From the NCBI RefSeq assembly GCF_963678635.1, contig NC_087064.1:45679346-45743345 (forward strand): a stretch of DNA of 64,000 bases, in the 5' to 3' direction. A program made the translations under genes and the position numbers. Below the pieces are notes generated by a model. It saw only the letters and a list, made by a program, of their open reading frames with translations. It did no database searches and was not told the DNA's origin. The DNA is from Symsagittifera roscoffensis (Eukaryota; Xenacoelomorpha; Acoela; Convolutidae). Below are positions 43,192 to 57,600 of this stretch, one piece after another (position 1 is the first letter of the stretch; each line of letters opens with the position of its first letter).

Positions 43192-46100
43192 AGAACGCCA
43201 GTAAACATAAAAAAACACTGACTTTCTTGAAAAAATCTCATTTTTCGAATTTCAAAAAAAAAGATGCCATTTAGCCTCTTTGAAATTCTAGAACAATTCA
43301 TGATTGGCGCTTTCATGATAGCATGAACCCAACTAGAGAAAACTGGATAAATAGGTAAATTTTTATTCCGCTTGAAATCTTAATAATTAATTCCAGTTTC
43401 GAAATTAGAAATCGTTCACGTTTTATTGCGCCCTTTCCACATTCATATTTGGAGAGTACTACTTAAGTCACTTTCAGCAGATGGATTATGATTGAACTCA
43501 AAAAGTGCATATATACCTTAATGCATTCATAAATGCATCAATAGATATGAGTGCACATTTAATTATTAGAGACTTTTCCAAAAAAAATTCAACGGGACCT
43601 ATATAAGAGTCTTCAATACGTCAATTCCTCTAAGCAATAGATGCCATTAATCTCTTTGAATTCCTGGAACAATTTATGCCCGGCGATTTTTTTGATAACA
43701 TGAACACAACTAGAGAAAACTGGACCAATGGAAATCTAAAAAGTAAATTCCACTTTCAAAACTAGAAATCGTTCACGTTTTTTGCGCCCTTTGCAGATTC
43801 GTATTTGCAGAGTGCTATTTACATCATTTCCAGCAGATGCATTTTAATTGAACTCAAAAAGTGCATATATACCTTAATGCATTCATAAATGCATCAATAG
43901 ATATGAGTGCACATTTAATTATTAGAGACTTTTCCAAAAAAAATTATCAAGACCTATATAAGAGTCTTCACTATGTTAATTACTCTTAGAAACAGATGCC
44001 CATTAATCTCTTTAAATTTCTGGAACAATTTATGATCGGCGCTTTTTTGATAACATGAACACAACTAGAGAAAACTGGACCAATGGAAATCTAAAAAGTA
44101 AATTAGACTTTCAAAACTAGAAACGTTTTTTCGCGCCATTTCTATGTTCGCTTTTGAAGAAAGGTATTTACGTCACTTCAGTAGATTAGTTTCAATTGAA
44201 GTCAAAAAGTGCAAATATACCTTAATGCATTCATAAATGCATCAATATATATGAATGCTTATGTAAGTATTAAAGACATTTCAAAAAAAATCATCAAGAC
44301 CTATATAAGAGTCTTCACTATGTTAATTACTCTTAGAAACAGATGCCCATTAATCTCTTTAAATTTCTTGAACAATTTATGATCGGCGCTTTTTTGATAA
44401 CATGAGCACAACTTGAGATAACTGAACAATGGAAATCTAAAAAGTAAATTAGACTTTCAAAGCTAGAAATCGTTCACGTTTTTTGCGCCTTTTGCACATT
44501 CGTATTTGCAGAGTGCTACTTACATCACTTTCAGCAGATGGATTATGATTGAACTCAAAAAGTGCATATATACCTAAGTTCCTCAATCTTTTAGACTTTT
44601 TCCTGAAAAAAAAATCAGAAAAAAAATCAGTAAGACCTATATTACTCCTAAAATCAAAGGAACTTACATCTCTTTATCTTTCAAAATCAATTTAGTATGC
44701 ACACTTTTTTTAAAAAATAACTCAACTTGAGAAAATTGGATCAATAGGTAAAGTTTATATTCCGCTGGGAAATCTATAAATTAAATTCCACTTTCAAAAC
44801 TAGAAACGTTTTTTCGCGCCATTTCCATGTTCGCTTTTGAAGAAGGTTATTAACGTCACTTTTAGTAGATTAATTTCGATTGAACTAAAAAAAATCAGCA
44901 AGACCTATATAAGAGTCTTCACTACGTTTATTACTCTTAAAACTAAATGACCTTAAATCTCTTTAAATTTCAAAATCAGTTTGATATGCACAATTTTTGC
45001 TAAAAAAAACAATTTGAGAAAAATGGATCAATAGGTAAAGTTTATAATCCACTGGGGAATCTATAAATTAAATTCCACTTTCAAAACTAAAAACGTCTTT
45101 TCGTGCCTTTTCTATGTTCGTTTTTGGAGAGTGCTATTTACGTCACTTTCAGCTAATGACTTTCAATTGAACTCAAAAAGTGCATATATACCTTAATGCA
45201 TTCATAAATGCATCAATATATATGTATGCACATGTAAATATTAGAGACATTTTCAAAAAATATCAGCAGGACCTATAAAAGAGTCTTCACTACGTTAATT
45301 ACTCTTAAAAACAGATGCCCATTAATTTCTTTGAATTCCTGGAACAATTTATGATCGGCGCTTTTTTGATAACATGAACACAATTACAGAAAACTGGACC
45401 AATGAAAATCTAAAAAGTAAATTCCACTTTCAAAACTAGAAATCGTTCACGTTTTTTTGCGCCCTTTGCACAGTTGTATTTGCAGAGTGCTAATTACATC
45501 ACTTCCAGCAGATGAATTTCAATTGAACTCAAAAAGTGCTTATATACCTAAGTTCCTCAATATTTTAGACTGTTTCCTGAAAAAAAAAATCAAAAGAAAA
45601 AAAATCATTTAGACCTATATTACTCTTAAAATCAAAGGACCTCAAATCTCTTTATGTTTCAAAATCAATTTGGTATGCACACTTTTCGTTAAAAATGACC
45701 CAACTTGAGAAAAGTGGATCAATAGGAAAAGTTTATATTCCGCTGGGAAATCTAATAATTAAATTCCCCTTTCAAAACTAGAAACGTTTTTTCGCGCCAT
45801 TTCTATGTTCGCTTTTGGCGAAGGCTATTAACGTCACTTTCAGTAGATTAATTTCAAATGAACTTAAAAAAATTACATATACCTAAGTGCATCAATATTT
45901 TAGACTTTTTCCTAAAAAAAATTCACTACGTTCATTACTCCTAAAAATAAATGTCCTTAAACCTCTTTAAATTTCAAATCAGTTTGGCATGCACAATTTT
46001 TGCTTAAAAACCCAATTTGAGAAAATTGGATCAATAGGTAGTTTATATTCCACTGGGGAATCTACAAATTAAATTCGACTTTCAAAACTATAAACTTCTT

Positions 46101-49100
46101 TTCGCGCCTTTTCTATGTTCGTTTTTGGAGAGTGTTATTTACGTCACTTTCAGCTAATGACTTTCAATTGAACTCAAAAAGTGCATATATACCTTAATGA
46201 ATTCATAAATGCATCAATATATATGAATGCACATGTAATTATTAAAGACTTTTACAAAAAAAACTCAACAGGACCTATATAAGAGTCTTCGATACGTCAA
46301 TTACTCATAACAATAGATGCCCATTAATCTATTTAAATTTCTGGAACAATTTAACACCGGCGCTTTTTTGATAACATGGACACAACTAGAGAAAACTGGA
46401 CCAATGGAAATCTAAAAAGTAAATTCCACTTTGAAAACTCGAAATCATTCACGTTTTTTGCGCACTTTTCACATTCGTATTTGCAGAGTGCTATTTACAT
46501 CATTTCCAGCAGATGGATTTTAATTGAACTCAAAAAAAGCATATATACCTTGATGCATTCATAAATGCATCAATATATATGAATGCACATGTAATTATTA
46601 GGGACTTTTCCAAAAAAAAAATTCAACAGGACCTATATAAGAGTCTTCGATACGTCAATTCCTCTAAGCAATAGATGCCCATTAATCTCTTTGAATTCCT
46701 GGAACAATTTATGACCGGCGATTTTCTTGATAACATGAACACAACTAGAGAAAACTGGACCAATGGATATCTAAAAAGTAAATTCCACTTTCAAAACTAG
46801 AAATCGTTCACGTTTTTTGCGCCCTTTGCAGATTCGTATTTGCAGAGTGCTATTAACATCACTTTCAGCAGATGGATTTTAATTGAACTCGAAAAGTGCA
46901 TATATACCTAAGTGCATTAATATTTCAGACTTTTTCCTGAAACAAAATCAGCAAAACCTATAAAAGAGTCTTCACCACGTTCATTACTCTTAAAATCAAA
47001 TGACCCTATATCTCTTCATATTTCAAAATCAATTTGGTATGCACATTTTTTGTTAAAAACAACCCAACTTGAGAAAATTGGATCAATAGGTAAAGTTTAT
47101 ATTCTGCTGGGAAATCTCTAAATTAAATTCCACTTTCAAAACTGGATACGTTTTTTCGCGCCATTTCTGTTCGCTTTTGGAGAAAGCTATTTACGTCACT
47201 TTCAGTAGATTAATTTCAATTGAACTCAAAAAGTGCAAATTTACCTTAATCCATTCATAAATGCATTAATATATATGAATGCACATGTAAGTATTAGAGA
47301 CATTTTCAAAAAAATCATCAAGACCTATATAAGAGTCTTCACTACGTTAATTACTCTTAGAAACAGATGCACATTAATCTCTTTTAATTTCTGGAACAAT
47401 TTATGATCGGCGCTTTTTTGATAACATGAACACAACTAGAGAAAACTGGACCAATGGAAATCTAAAAAGTAAATTCAACTTTCAAAACTAGAAATCATTC
47501 ATGATTTTTTTTGCGCCCTTTGCACATTCGTATTTGCAGAGTGCTATTTACATCACTTCCAGCAGATGCAGTTTAATTGAACTCAAAAATTGCATATATA
47601 CCTAAGTTCCTCAATATTTTAGACTTTTTACTGAAAAAAAAAATCAAAAGAAAAAAAATCAGTAAGACCTATATTACTCTTAAAACCAAAGGACCTTAAA
47701 TCTCTTTATATTTCAAAATCAATTTGGTATGCACACTTTTTGTCAAAAATAACCCAACTTGAGAAAATTGGATCAATAGGTAAAGTTTATATTCCGCTGG
47801 GAAATCCACAAATTAAATTCCACTTTCAAAACTAGAAACGTCTTTTCACGCCATTTCTATGTTCGTTTTGGAGAATGCTATTTATGTCATTTTCAGCTAA
47901 TGAATTACAATTGAACTCAAAAAGTGCAGATATACCTTAGTGCATTCATAAATGCACCAATATATATGATTGCACAACTGTAAATATTGAAGACTTTTCC
48001 TGAAAAAAAAAACAAAAAAAATCAACAGGTTCTATATAAGAGTCTTCGATACGTTAATTACTCTTACAAATAGATACCCATTAATCTCTTTGAATTTCTG
48101 GAACAATTTAAGATTGGCGCTTCTTTGATAACATGAACCCAATTAGAGAAAACTGGACCAATGGATTTTAAAAAATAAATTCCACTTTCGATACTAGAAA
48201 TCGTTCCCCTTTTGGTGCCCAACTTCCATATTTTTATTTGGAAACTGCTATTTACATCACTTCCCTCAAATGGATTTTAATTGAACTCGAAAAGTGCATA
48301 TATACCTAAGTGCATCAATATTTTAGACTTTTTCCTGAAAAAAAATCGAAAAAAAAATCAGAAAGACCTATATAAGAGTCTTCACTACGTTATTTACTAT
48401 TTAAAACAGATGCCCATTAATCTCTTTGAACTTGTGGAACAATTTATGACCGGCACTTTTTTGATATCATGAGCACAACTTGACAAAACTGGACCAATGG
48501 AAATCTAAAGTAAATTACACTTTCAGAACTAGAAATCGTTCGTTTTTTGCGCCCTTTGCAAAATCGTATTTGCAGAGTGCTATTTACATCACTTCCAGCA
48601 GATGGATTTGAATTGAACTCAAAAGGTGCATTTATACCTAAGTGCATCAATATTTTAGATTTTTTCCTGAAAATTAAAAGAATAAAAAAAACAGCAAAAC
48701 CTATTAGAGCCTTCACTACGTTCATTACTCTTAAAAACAAATGACCTTAAATATCTTTAAATTTCAAAATCAGTTTGCTATGAACAATTTTTGTTAAAAA
48801 TAACCCAACTTGAGAAAATTGGATCAATGGGTAAAATTTATATTCTGCATTCTGCTGGGAAATCTATAAATTAAATTCCACTTTCAAAACTAGGAACGTT
48901 TTTTCGCGCCATTTCTATGTTCGTTTTGGAGAGTGCTATTCACGTCACTTTGAGCTAATGAATTTCAATTGAACTCAAAAAGTGCACATATTATTTAGTG
49001 CATTCATAAATGCGCCAATATATATGAATGCACATCTGTAAATATTGAAGACTTTTCCTGAAAAACAAAAACAAAAAAATGAACAGGACCTATCAAAGAG

Positions 49101-49355
49101 TCTTCGATACGTTAATTACTCCTAAAAATAGATGCCCGCTAATCTTTGAAATTCTCGAGCAATTTATGAGAGGCGCTTTTTTGATAACATGAACCCAATT
49201 ACAGAAAACGGGACCGATAGAATTTAAAAATTAAATTCCACTTTCGAAACTAGAAATCGTTGACCTTTTGTTGCGCCACTTCCACAATTGTATTTGGAGA
49301 GTGCTATTTACGTCACTTTCAGCTAATGAATTTCAATTGAATTCAATAAATGCAT

Positions 49356-49357
<2 letters not shown>

Positions 49358-49393
<36 letters not shown>
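49358..49393. repeat. (AT)n microsatellite within a satellite monomer
   Basis: This is a run of about 18 AT dinucleotides at the place where most monomers read 'catcaatatatatgaatgc'. A shorter expansion is at the equivalent place of another monomer (about 63204-63226). Confidence 0.9.
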
Positions 49394-49396
<3 letters not shown>

Positions 49397-52300
49397 TGCA
49401 CATGTAAAGATTAGAGACTTTTCCAAAAAAAAAGTAAAAATATGCAAGACCTATATCAGAGTCTTGACTACGTTATTTACTCTTAGAAAGAGATGCCCAA
49501 TAATCTCTTTGAACTTCTGGAACAATTTATGATTGGCGCTTTTTTGATAACATGAACCCAATTAAAGAAAACTGGACCAATGGATTTTAAAAATTAAATT
49601 CCACTTTCGATACTAGAAATCGTTCACCTTTTGATGCCCAACTTCCATATTATAATTTGGAGAGTGCTATTTACATCACTTCTCCAGCAGATGGATTTTA
49701 ATTGAACTGAAAAAGTGCATTTGTACCTAAGTGTATCAATATTTTAGACTTTTTCCTGAAAAAAGAAATAAAAAAAAATTCAGCAAGACCAATATCAGAG
49801 TCTTCACTACGTTTTTACTCTTAAAAAGAGATGCCCAATAATCTCTTTGAACTTCTGGAACAATTTATGATTAGCGATTTTTTGATAACATGAACCCAAT
49901 TAGAGAAACTTGGACCAATGGATTTTAAAAATTAAATTCCACTTTCGATACTAGAAATCGTTCACCTTTTGGTGCCCAACTTCCATATTTTTATTTGGAG
50001 AGTGCTATTTACATCACTTCCAGCAGATGCAGTTGAATTGAACTCAAAAAGTGCATATATACCTAAGTTCCTCAATATTTTAGACTTTTTACTGAAAAAA
50101 AAATCAAAAGAAAAAAATCAGTAAGACCTATATTACTCTTAAAATCAAAGGACTTTAAATCTCTTTATATTTCAAAATCAATTTGGTATGCACACTTTTT
50201 GTTAAAAATAACCCAACTTGAGAAAATTGGATCAATAGGTAAAGTTTATATTCGCTGGGGAATCTATAAATTAAATTCCAATTTTAAAACTAGAAACGTC
50301 TTTTCACGCCATTTCTATGTTCGTTTTGGAGAATGCTATTTAGGTCATTTTCAGCTAATGAATTACAATTGAACTCAAAAAGTGCAGATATACCTTAGTG
50401 CATTCCTAAATGCACCAATATATATGATTGCACAACTGTTAATATTGAAGACTTTTCCTGAAAAAACAAAAAAAATCAACATGACCTATATAAGAGTCTT
50501 CGATACGTTAATTACTCTTTCAAGTAGATGCCCATTAATCTCTTTGAATTTCTGGAACAATTTATGATTGGCGCTTTTTTGATAACATGAATCCAATTAG
50601 AGAAAACTGGACCATGGATTTTAAAAATTAAATTCCACTTTCGAGACTAGAAATCGTTCACCTTTTGGTGCCCAACTTCCATATTTTTATTTGGAGAGTG
50701 CTATTTACATCACTTCCAGCAGATGCAGTTGAATTGAACTCAAAAAGTGCATATATACCTAAGTTCCTCAATATTTTAGACTTTTTACTGAAAAAAAAAT
50801 CAAAAGAAAAAAATCAGTAAGACCTATATTACTCTTAAAATCAAAGGACCTTAAATCTCTTTATATTTCAAAATCAATTTGGTATGCACAATTTTTGTTT
50901 AAAAAAACCCAAATTGAAAAAAATGGATCAATAGGTAAAGTTTATATTCGCTGGGGAATCTTAAATAAAATTCCAATTTTAAAACTAGAAACGTCTTTTC
51001 ACGCCATTTCTATGTTCGTTTTGGAGAATGCTATTTACGTCCTTTTCAGCTAATGAATTACAATTGAACTCAAAAAGTGCAGATACACCTTAGTGCATTC
51101 CTAAATGCACCAATATATATGATTGCACAACTGTAAATATTGAAGACTTTTCCTGAAAAAAAAACAAAAAAAATCAACAGGTTCTATATAAGAGTCTTCG
51201 ATACGTTAATTACTCTTACAAATAGATACCCATTAATCTCTTTGAATTTCTGGAACAATTTATGATGGGCGCTTTTTTAATAACAAGAACATAATTAGAG
51301 AAAACTTGACCAATGGATTTTAAAAATTAAATTCCACTTTCGATACTAGATATCGTTCACCTCTTGGTGCCCAACTTCCATATTTTTATTTGGAGAGTGC
51401 TATTTACATCACTTCCAGCGGATCGATTTTAATTGAACTCGAGAAGTGCATATATACCTAATTGCATCAATATTTTAGAGTTTTTCCTGAAAAAAAATCA
51501 AAAAAAATCAGCAAGACCTATATTAGAGTCTTCACCACGTTATTTACTATTTAAAACAGATGCCCATTATTCTCTTTGAACTTCTGGAACAATTTATGAT
51601 AGGCGCTTTTTTGATATCATGAGCACAACTTGAGAAAACTGGACTAATGGAAATCTAAAGTAAATTACACTTTCAAAACTAGAAAACGTTCACGTTTTTT
51701 GCGCCCTTTGCACAATCGAATTTGCAGAGTGCTATTTACATCACTTCCAGCAGATGGATTTGAATTGAACTCAAAAAGTGCATTTGTACCAAAGTGAATC
51801 AATATTTTAGACTTTTTCCTGAAGAAAAAAAATCAAAAAAAAAATCGGCAAGACCTATATCAGAGTCTTCACTACGTTATTTACTCTTAAAAAGAGATGC
51901 CCAATAATCTCTTTGAAATTCCGGAACAATTTATGATCGGCGCTTTTTTGATAACATGAGCACACCTTAAGAAAACTGGACCAATGGAAATCTAAAAAGT
52001 AAATTAGACTTTCAAAACTAGAAATCGTTCACGTTTTTTGCGCCCTTTGCACATTCGTATTTGCAGAGTGCTACTTACATCACTTTCAGCAGATGAATTT
52101 TGATTGAACTCAAAAAGTGCATATATACCTAAGTTCCTCAATATTTTAGACTTTCTACTGAAAAAAAATCAAAAGAAAAAAATCAGTACGACCTATATTA
52201 CTCTTAAAATCAAAGGAACTCAAATCTCTTTATGTTTCAAAATCAATTTGGTATGCACACTTTTCGTTAAAAATAACCCAACTTGAGAAAATTGGATCAA

Positions 52301-54611
52301 TAGGTAAAGTTTATATTCCGCTGGGAAATAAATACGCTAAATTCCACTTTCAAAACTAGAAACGTCTTTTCACGCCAGTTCTATGTTCGTTTTGGAGAAT
52401 GCTATTTACGTCATTTTCAGCTAAAGAATTACAATTGAACTCAAAAAGTGCAGATATACCTTAGTGCATTCATAAATATATGATTCAGCACCAATATATA
52501 TGATTGCACAACTGTAAATATTGAAGACTTTTCCTGAAAAAAAAACAAACAAAATCAACAGAACCTATATAAGAGTCTTCGATACGTTAATTAAACTTAC
52601 AAATAGATGCCCATTAACCTCTCTGAATTTCTGGAACAATTTAAGATTGGCGCTTTTTTGATAACATGAACCCAATTAGAGAAAACTGGACCAATGGATT
52701 TTAAAAAATAAATTCCACTTTCGATACTAGAAATCGTTCCCCTTTTGGTGCCCAAGTTCCATATTTTTATTTGGAAACTGCTATTTACATCACTTCCCTC
52801 AAATGGATTTTAATTGAACTCGAAAAGTGCATATATACCTAAGTGCATCAATATTTTAGACTTTTTCCTGAAAAAAAATCGAAAAAAAAAATCAGAAAGA
52901 CCTATATAAGAGTCTTCACTACGTTATTTACTATTTAAAACAGATGTCCATTAATCTCTTTGAACTTGTGGAACAATTAATGATCGGCGCTTTTTTGATA
53001 TCATGAACCCAATTAGAGAAACTTGGACCAATGGATTTCAAAAATTAAATTCCACTTTCAAAACTAGAAATCGTTCACGTTTTTTGCGCCCTTTGCAGAT
53101 TCGTATTTGCAGAATGCTATTAACATCACTTTCAGCAGATGCAGTTGAATTGAACTCAAAAAGTGCATACATAACTAAATTCCTCAATATTTTAGACTTT
53201 TTAAAGAAAAAAAAATCAAAAGAAAAAAATCAGTAAGACCTATATTACTCTTAAAATCAAAGGACTTTAAATCTCTTTATATTTCAAAATCAATTTGGTA
53301 TGCACACTTTTTGTTAAAAATAACCCAAATTGAGAAAAATGGATCAATAGGTAAAGTTTATATTCGCTGGGGAATCTATAAATTAAATTCCAATTTTAAA
53401 ACTAGAAACGTCTTTTCACGCCATTTCTATGTTCGTTTTGGAGAATGCTATTAGGTCATTTTCAGCTAATGAATTACAATTGAACTCAAAAAGTGCAGAT
53501 ATACCTTAGTGCATTCCTAAATGCACAAATATATATGATTGCACAACTGTAAATATTGAAGACTTTTCCTGAAAAAAAAAAACAAAAAAATCAACAGACC
53601 TATATAAGAGTCTTCGATGCGTTAATTACTCTTACAATTAGATGCCCATTAATCTCTTTGAATTTCTGGAACAATTTATGATTGGCGCTTTTTTGATAAC
53701 ATGAATCCAATTAGAGAAAACTGGACCATGGATTTTAAAAATTAAATTCCACTTTCGATACAAGAAATCGTTCACCTTTTGGTGCCCAACTTCCATATTT
53801 TTATTTGGAGAGTGCTATTTACATCACTTCCAGCAGATGCAGTTGAATTGAACTCAAAAAGTGCATATAAACCTAAGTTCCTCAATATTTTTAGACTTTT
53901 TAATGAAAAAAAAATCAAAAGAAAAAAAATCAGTAAGACCTATATTACTCTTAAAATCAAAGGACCTTAAATCTCTTTATATTTCAAAATCAATTTGGTA
54001 TGCACACTTTTTGTTAAAAAAACCAAAATTGAAAAAATTGGATCAATAGGTAAAGTTTATATTCGCTGGGGAATCTTAAATAAAATTCCAATTTTAAAAC
54101 TAGAAACGTCTTTTCACGCCATTTCTATGTTCGTTTTGGAGAATGCTATTTACGTCCTTTTCAGCTAATGAATTACAATTGAACTCAAAAAGTGCAGATA
54201 TACCTTAGTGCATTCCTAAATGCACCAATATATATGATTGCACAACTGTAATTATTGAAAACTTCTCCTGAAAAAAAAACAAAAAAAATCAACAGGTTCT
54301 ATATAAGAGTCTTCGATACGTTAATTACTCTTACAAAGAACATAATTAGAGAAAATTTGACCAATGGATTTTTAAAAATAAATTCCACTTTCGATACTAG
54401 AAATCGTTCACCTCTTGGTGCCCAACTTCCATATTTTTATTTGGAGAGTGCTATTTACATCACTTCCAGCGGATCGATTTTAATTGAACTCGAGAAGTGC
54501 ATATATACCTAAGTGCATCAATATTTTAGAGTTTTTCCTGAAAAAAAAAATCAAAAAAAATCAGCAAGACCTTTATTAGAGTCTTCACCACGTTATTTAC
54601 TATTTAAAACA

Positions 54612-57600
54612 GATGGATTTTAATTGAACTCGAAAAGTGCATATATACCTAAGTGCATCAAAATTTTAGACTTTTTCCTGAAAAAAAAATCAAAAAAAAA
54701 TCAGCAAGACCTATTTTAGAGTCTTCACTACGTTATTTACTTTTTAAAACAGATGCCCATTAATCTCTTTGAACTTCTGGAACAATTAATCATCGGCGCT
54801 TTTTTGATATCATGAGCACAACTTGAGAAAACTGGAACAATGGAAATCTAAAGTAAATAACACTTTCAAAACTAGAAATCGTTCACGTTTTTTGCGCCCT
54901 TTGCACCATCGTATTTGCAGAGTGCTATTTACATCACTTCCAGCAGATGGCTTTGAATGGAACTCAAAAAATGCATTTATACCTAAGTGCATCAATATTT
55001 TAGATTTTTTCCTGAAAAAAAAATAAAATCAGCGAAACCTATAAGAGTCTTCACTACGTTCATTACTCTTAAAAACAAATGACCTTAATTCTCTTTAAAT
55101 TTCAAAATCAGTTTGCAATGAACAATTTTTGTTAAAAATAACCCAACTTGAGAGAATTGGATCAAAAGGTAAAATTTATATTCTGCATTCTGCTGGGAAA
55201 TTTATAAATTAAATTCCACTTTCAAAACTAGAAACGTTTTTTCGCGCCATTTCTATGTTCGTTTTGGAGAGTGCTATTCACGTCACTTCCAGCAGATGCA
55301 GTTGAATTGAACTCAAAAAGTGCATATAAACCTAAGTTCCTCAATATTTTTAGACTTTTTAATGAAAAAAAAATCAAAAGAAAAAAATCAGTAAGACCTA
55401 TATTACTCTTAAAATCAAAGGACCTTAAATCTCTTTATATTTCAAAATCAATTTGGTATGCACACTTTTTGTTAAAAAAACCAAAATTGAAAAAATTGGA
55501 TCAATAGGTTAAGTTTATATTCGCTGGGGAATCTTAAATAAAATTCCAATTTTAAAACTAGAAACGTCTTTTCACGCCATTTCTATGTTCGTTTTGGAGA
55601 ATGCTATTTACGTCCTTTTCAGCTCTAATGAATTACAATTGAACTCAAAAAGTGCAGATATACCTTAGTGCATTCCTAAATGCACCAATATATATGATTG
55701 CACAACTGTAAATATTGAAAACTTCTCCTGAAAAAAAAAACAAAAAAAATCAACAGGTTCTATATAAGAGTCTTCGATACGTTAATTACTCTTACAAAGA
55801 ACATAATTAGAGAAAAATTGACCAATGGATTTTAAAAAATAAATTCCACTTTCGATACTAGAAATTGTTCACCTCTTGGTGCCCAACTTCCATATTTTTA
55901 TTTGGAGAGTGCTATTTACAACACTTCCAGCGGATCGATTTTAATTGAACTCGAGAAGTGCATATATACCTAAGTGCATCAATATTTTAGAGTTTTTCCT
56001 GAAAAAAAAATCAAAAAAATCAGCAAGACCTATATTAGAGTCTTCACCACGTTATTTACTATTTAAAACAGATGCCCATTATTCTCTTTGAACTTCTGGA
56101 ACAATTTATGATAGGCGCTTTTTTGATATCATGAGCACAACTTGAGAAAACTGGACCAATGGAAATCTAAAGTAAATTACACTTTCAAAACTAGAAAACG
56201 TTCACGTTTTTTGCGCCCTTTGCACAATCGAATTTGCAGAGTGCTATTTACATCACTTCCAGTAGATGGATTTGAATTGAACTCAAAAAGTGCATTTGTA
56301 CCTAAGTGAATCAATATTTTAGACTTTTTCCTGAAGAAAAAAATTCAAAAAAAAAATCAGCAAGACCTATATCAGAGTCTTCACTGCGTTATTTACTCTT
56401 AAAAAGAGATGCCCAATAATCTCTTTGAAATTCCGGAACAATTTATGACCGGCGCTTTTTTGATAACATGAGCACAACTTAAGAAAACTGGACCAATGGA
56501 AATCTAAAAAGTAAATTAGACTTTCAAAACTAGAAATCGTTCACGTTTTTTGCGCCCTTTGCACATTCGTATGTGCAGAGTGCTACTTACATCACTTTCA
56601 GCAGATGGATTTTGATTGAACTCAAAAAGTGCATATATACCTAAGTTCCTCAATATTTTAGACTTTCTACTGAAAAAAAATCAAAAGAAAAAAATCAGTA
56701 AGACCTATATTACTCTTAAAATCAAAGGACCTCAAATCTCTTTATGTTTCAAAATCAATTTGATATGCACACTTTTCGTTAAAAATAACCCAACTTGAGA
56801 AAATTGGATCAATAGGTAAAGTTTATATTCCGCTGGGAAATAAATACACTAAATTCCACTTTCAAAACTAGAAACGTCTTTTCACGCCATTTCTATGTTC
56901 AATTTGGAGAATGCTATTTACGTCATTTTCAGCTAAAGAATTACAATTGAACTCAAAAAGTGCAGATATACCTTAGTGCATTCATAAATATATGATTCAG
57001 CACCAATATATATGATTGCACAACTGTAAATATTGAAGACTTTTCCTGAAAAAAAAACAAACAAAAAATCAACAGGACCTATATAAGAGTCTTCGATACG
57101 TTAATTACTCATACAAGTAGATGCCCATTAATCTCTTTGAATTTCTGGAACAATTTATGATTGGCGCTTTTCTGATAACATGAACCCAATTAGAGAAAAC
57201 TAGACCAACTAGACCAATTTTAAAAATTAAATTCCACTTTCGATAGTAGAAATCGTTCACCTTTTGGTGCCCAACTTCCATATTTTTATTTGAAGAGTGC
57301 TTTTTACATCATTTCCAGCAGATGGATTTTAATTGAACTCGAAAAGTGCATATATACCTAAGTGCATCAAAATTTTAGACTTTTTCCTGAAAAAAAAAAT
57401 CAAAAAAAATCAGCAAGACCTATTTTAGAGTCTTCACTACGTTATTTACTTTTTAAAACAGATGCCCATTAATCTCTTTGAACTTCTGGAACAATTAATC
57501 ATCGGCGCTTTTTTGATATCATGAGCACAACTTGAGAAAACTGGAACAATGGAAATCTAAAGTAAATAACACTTTCAAAACTAGAAATCGTTCACGTTTT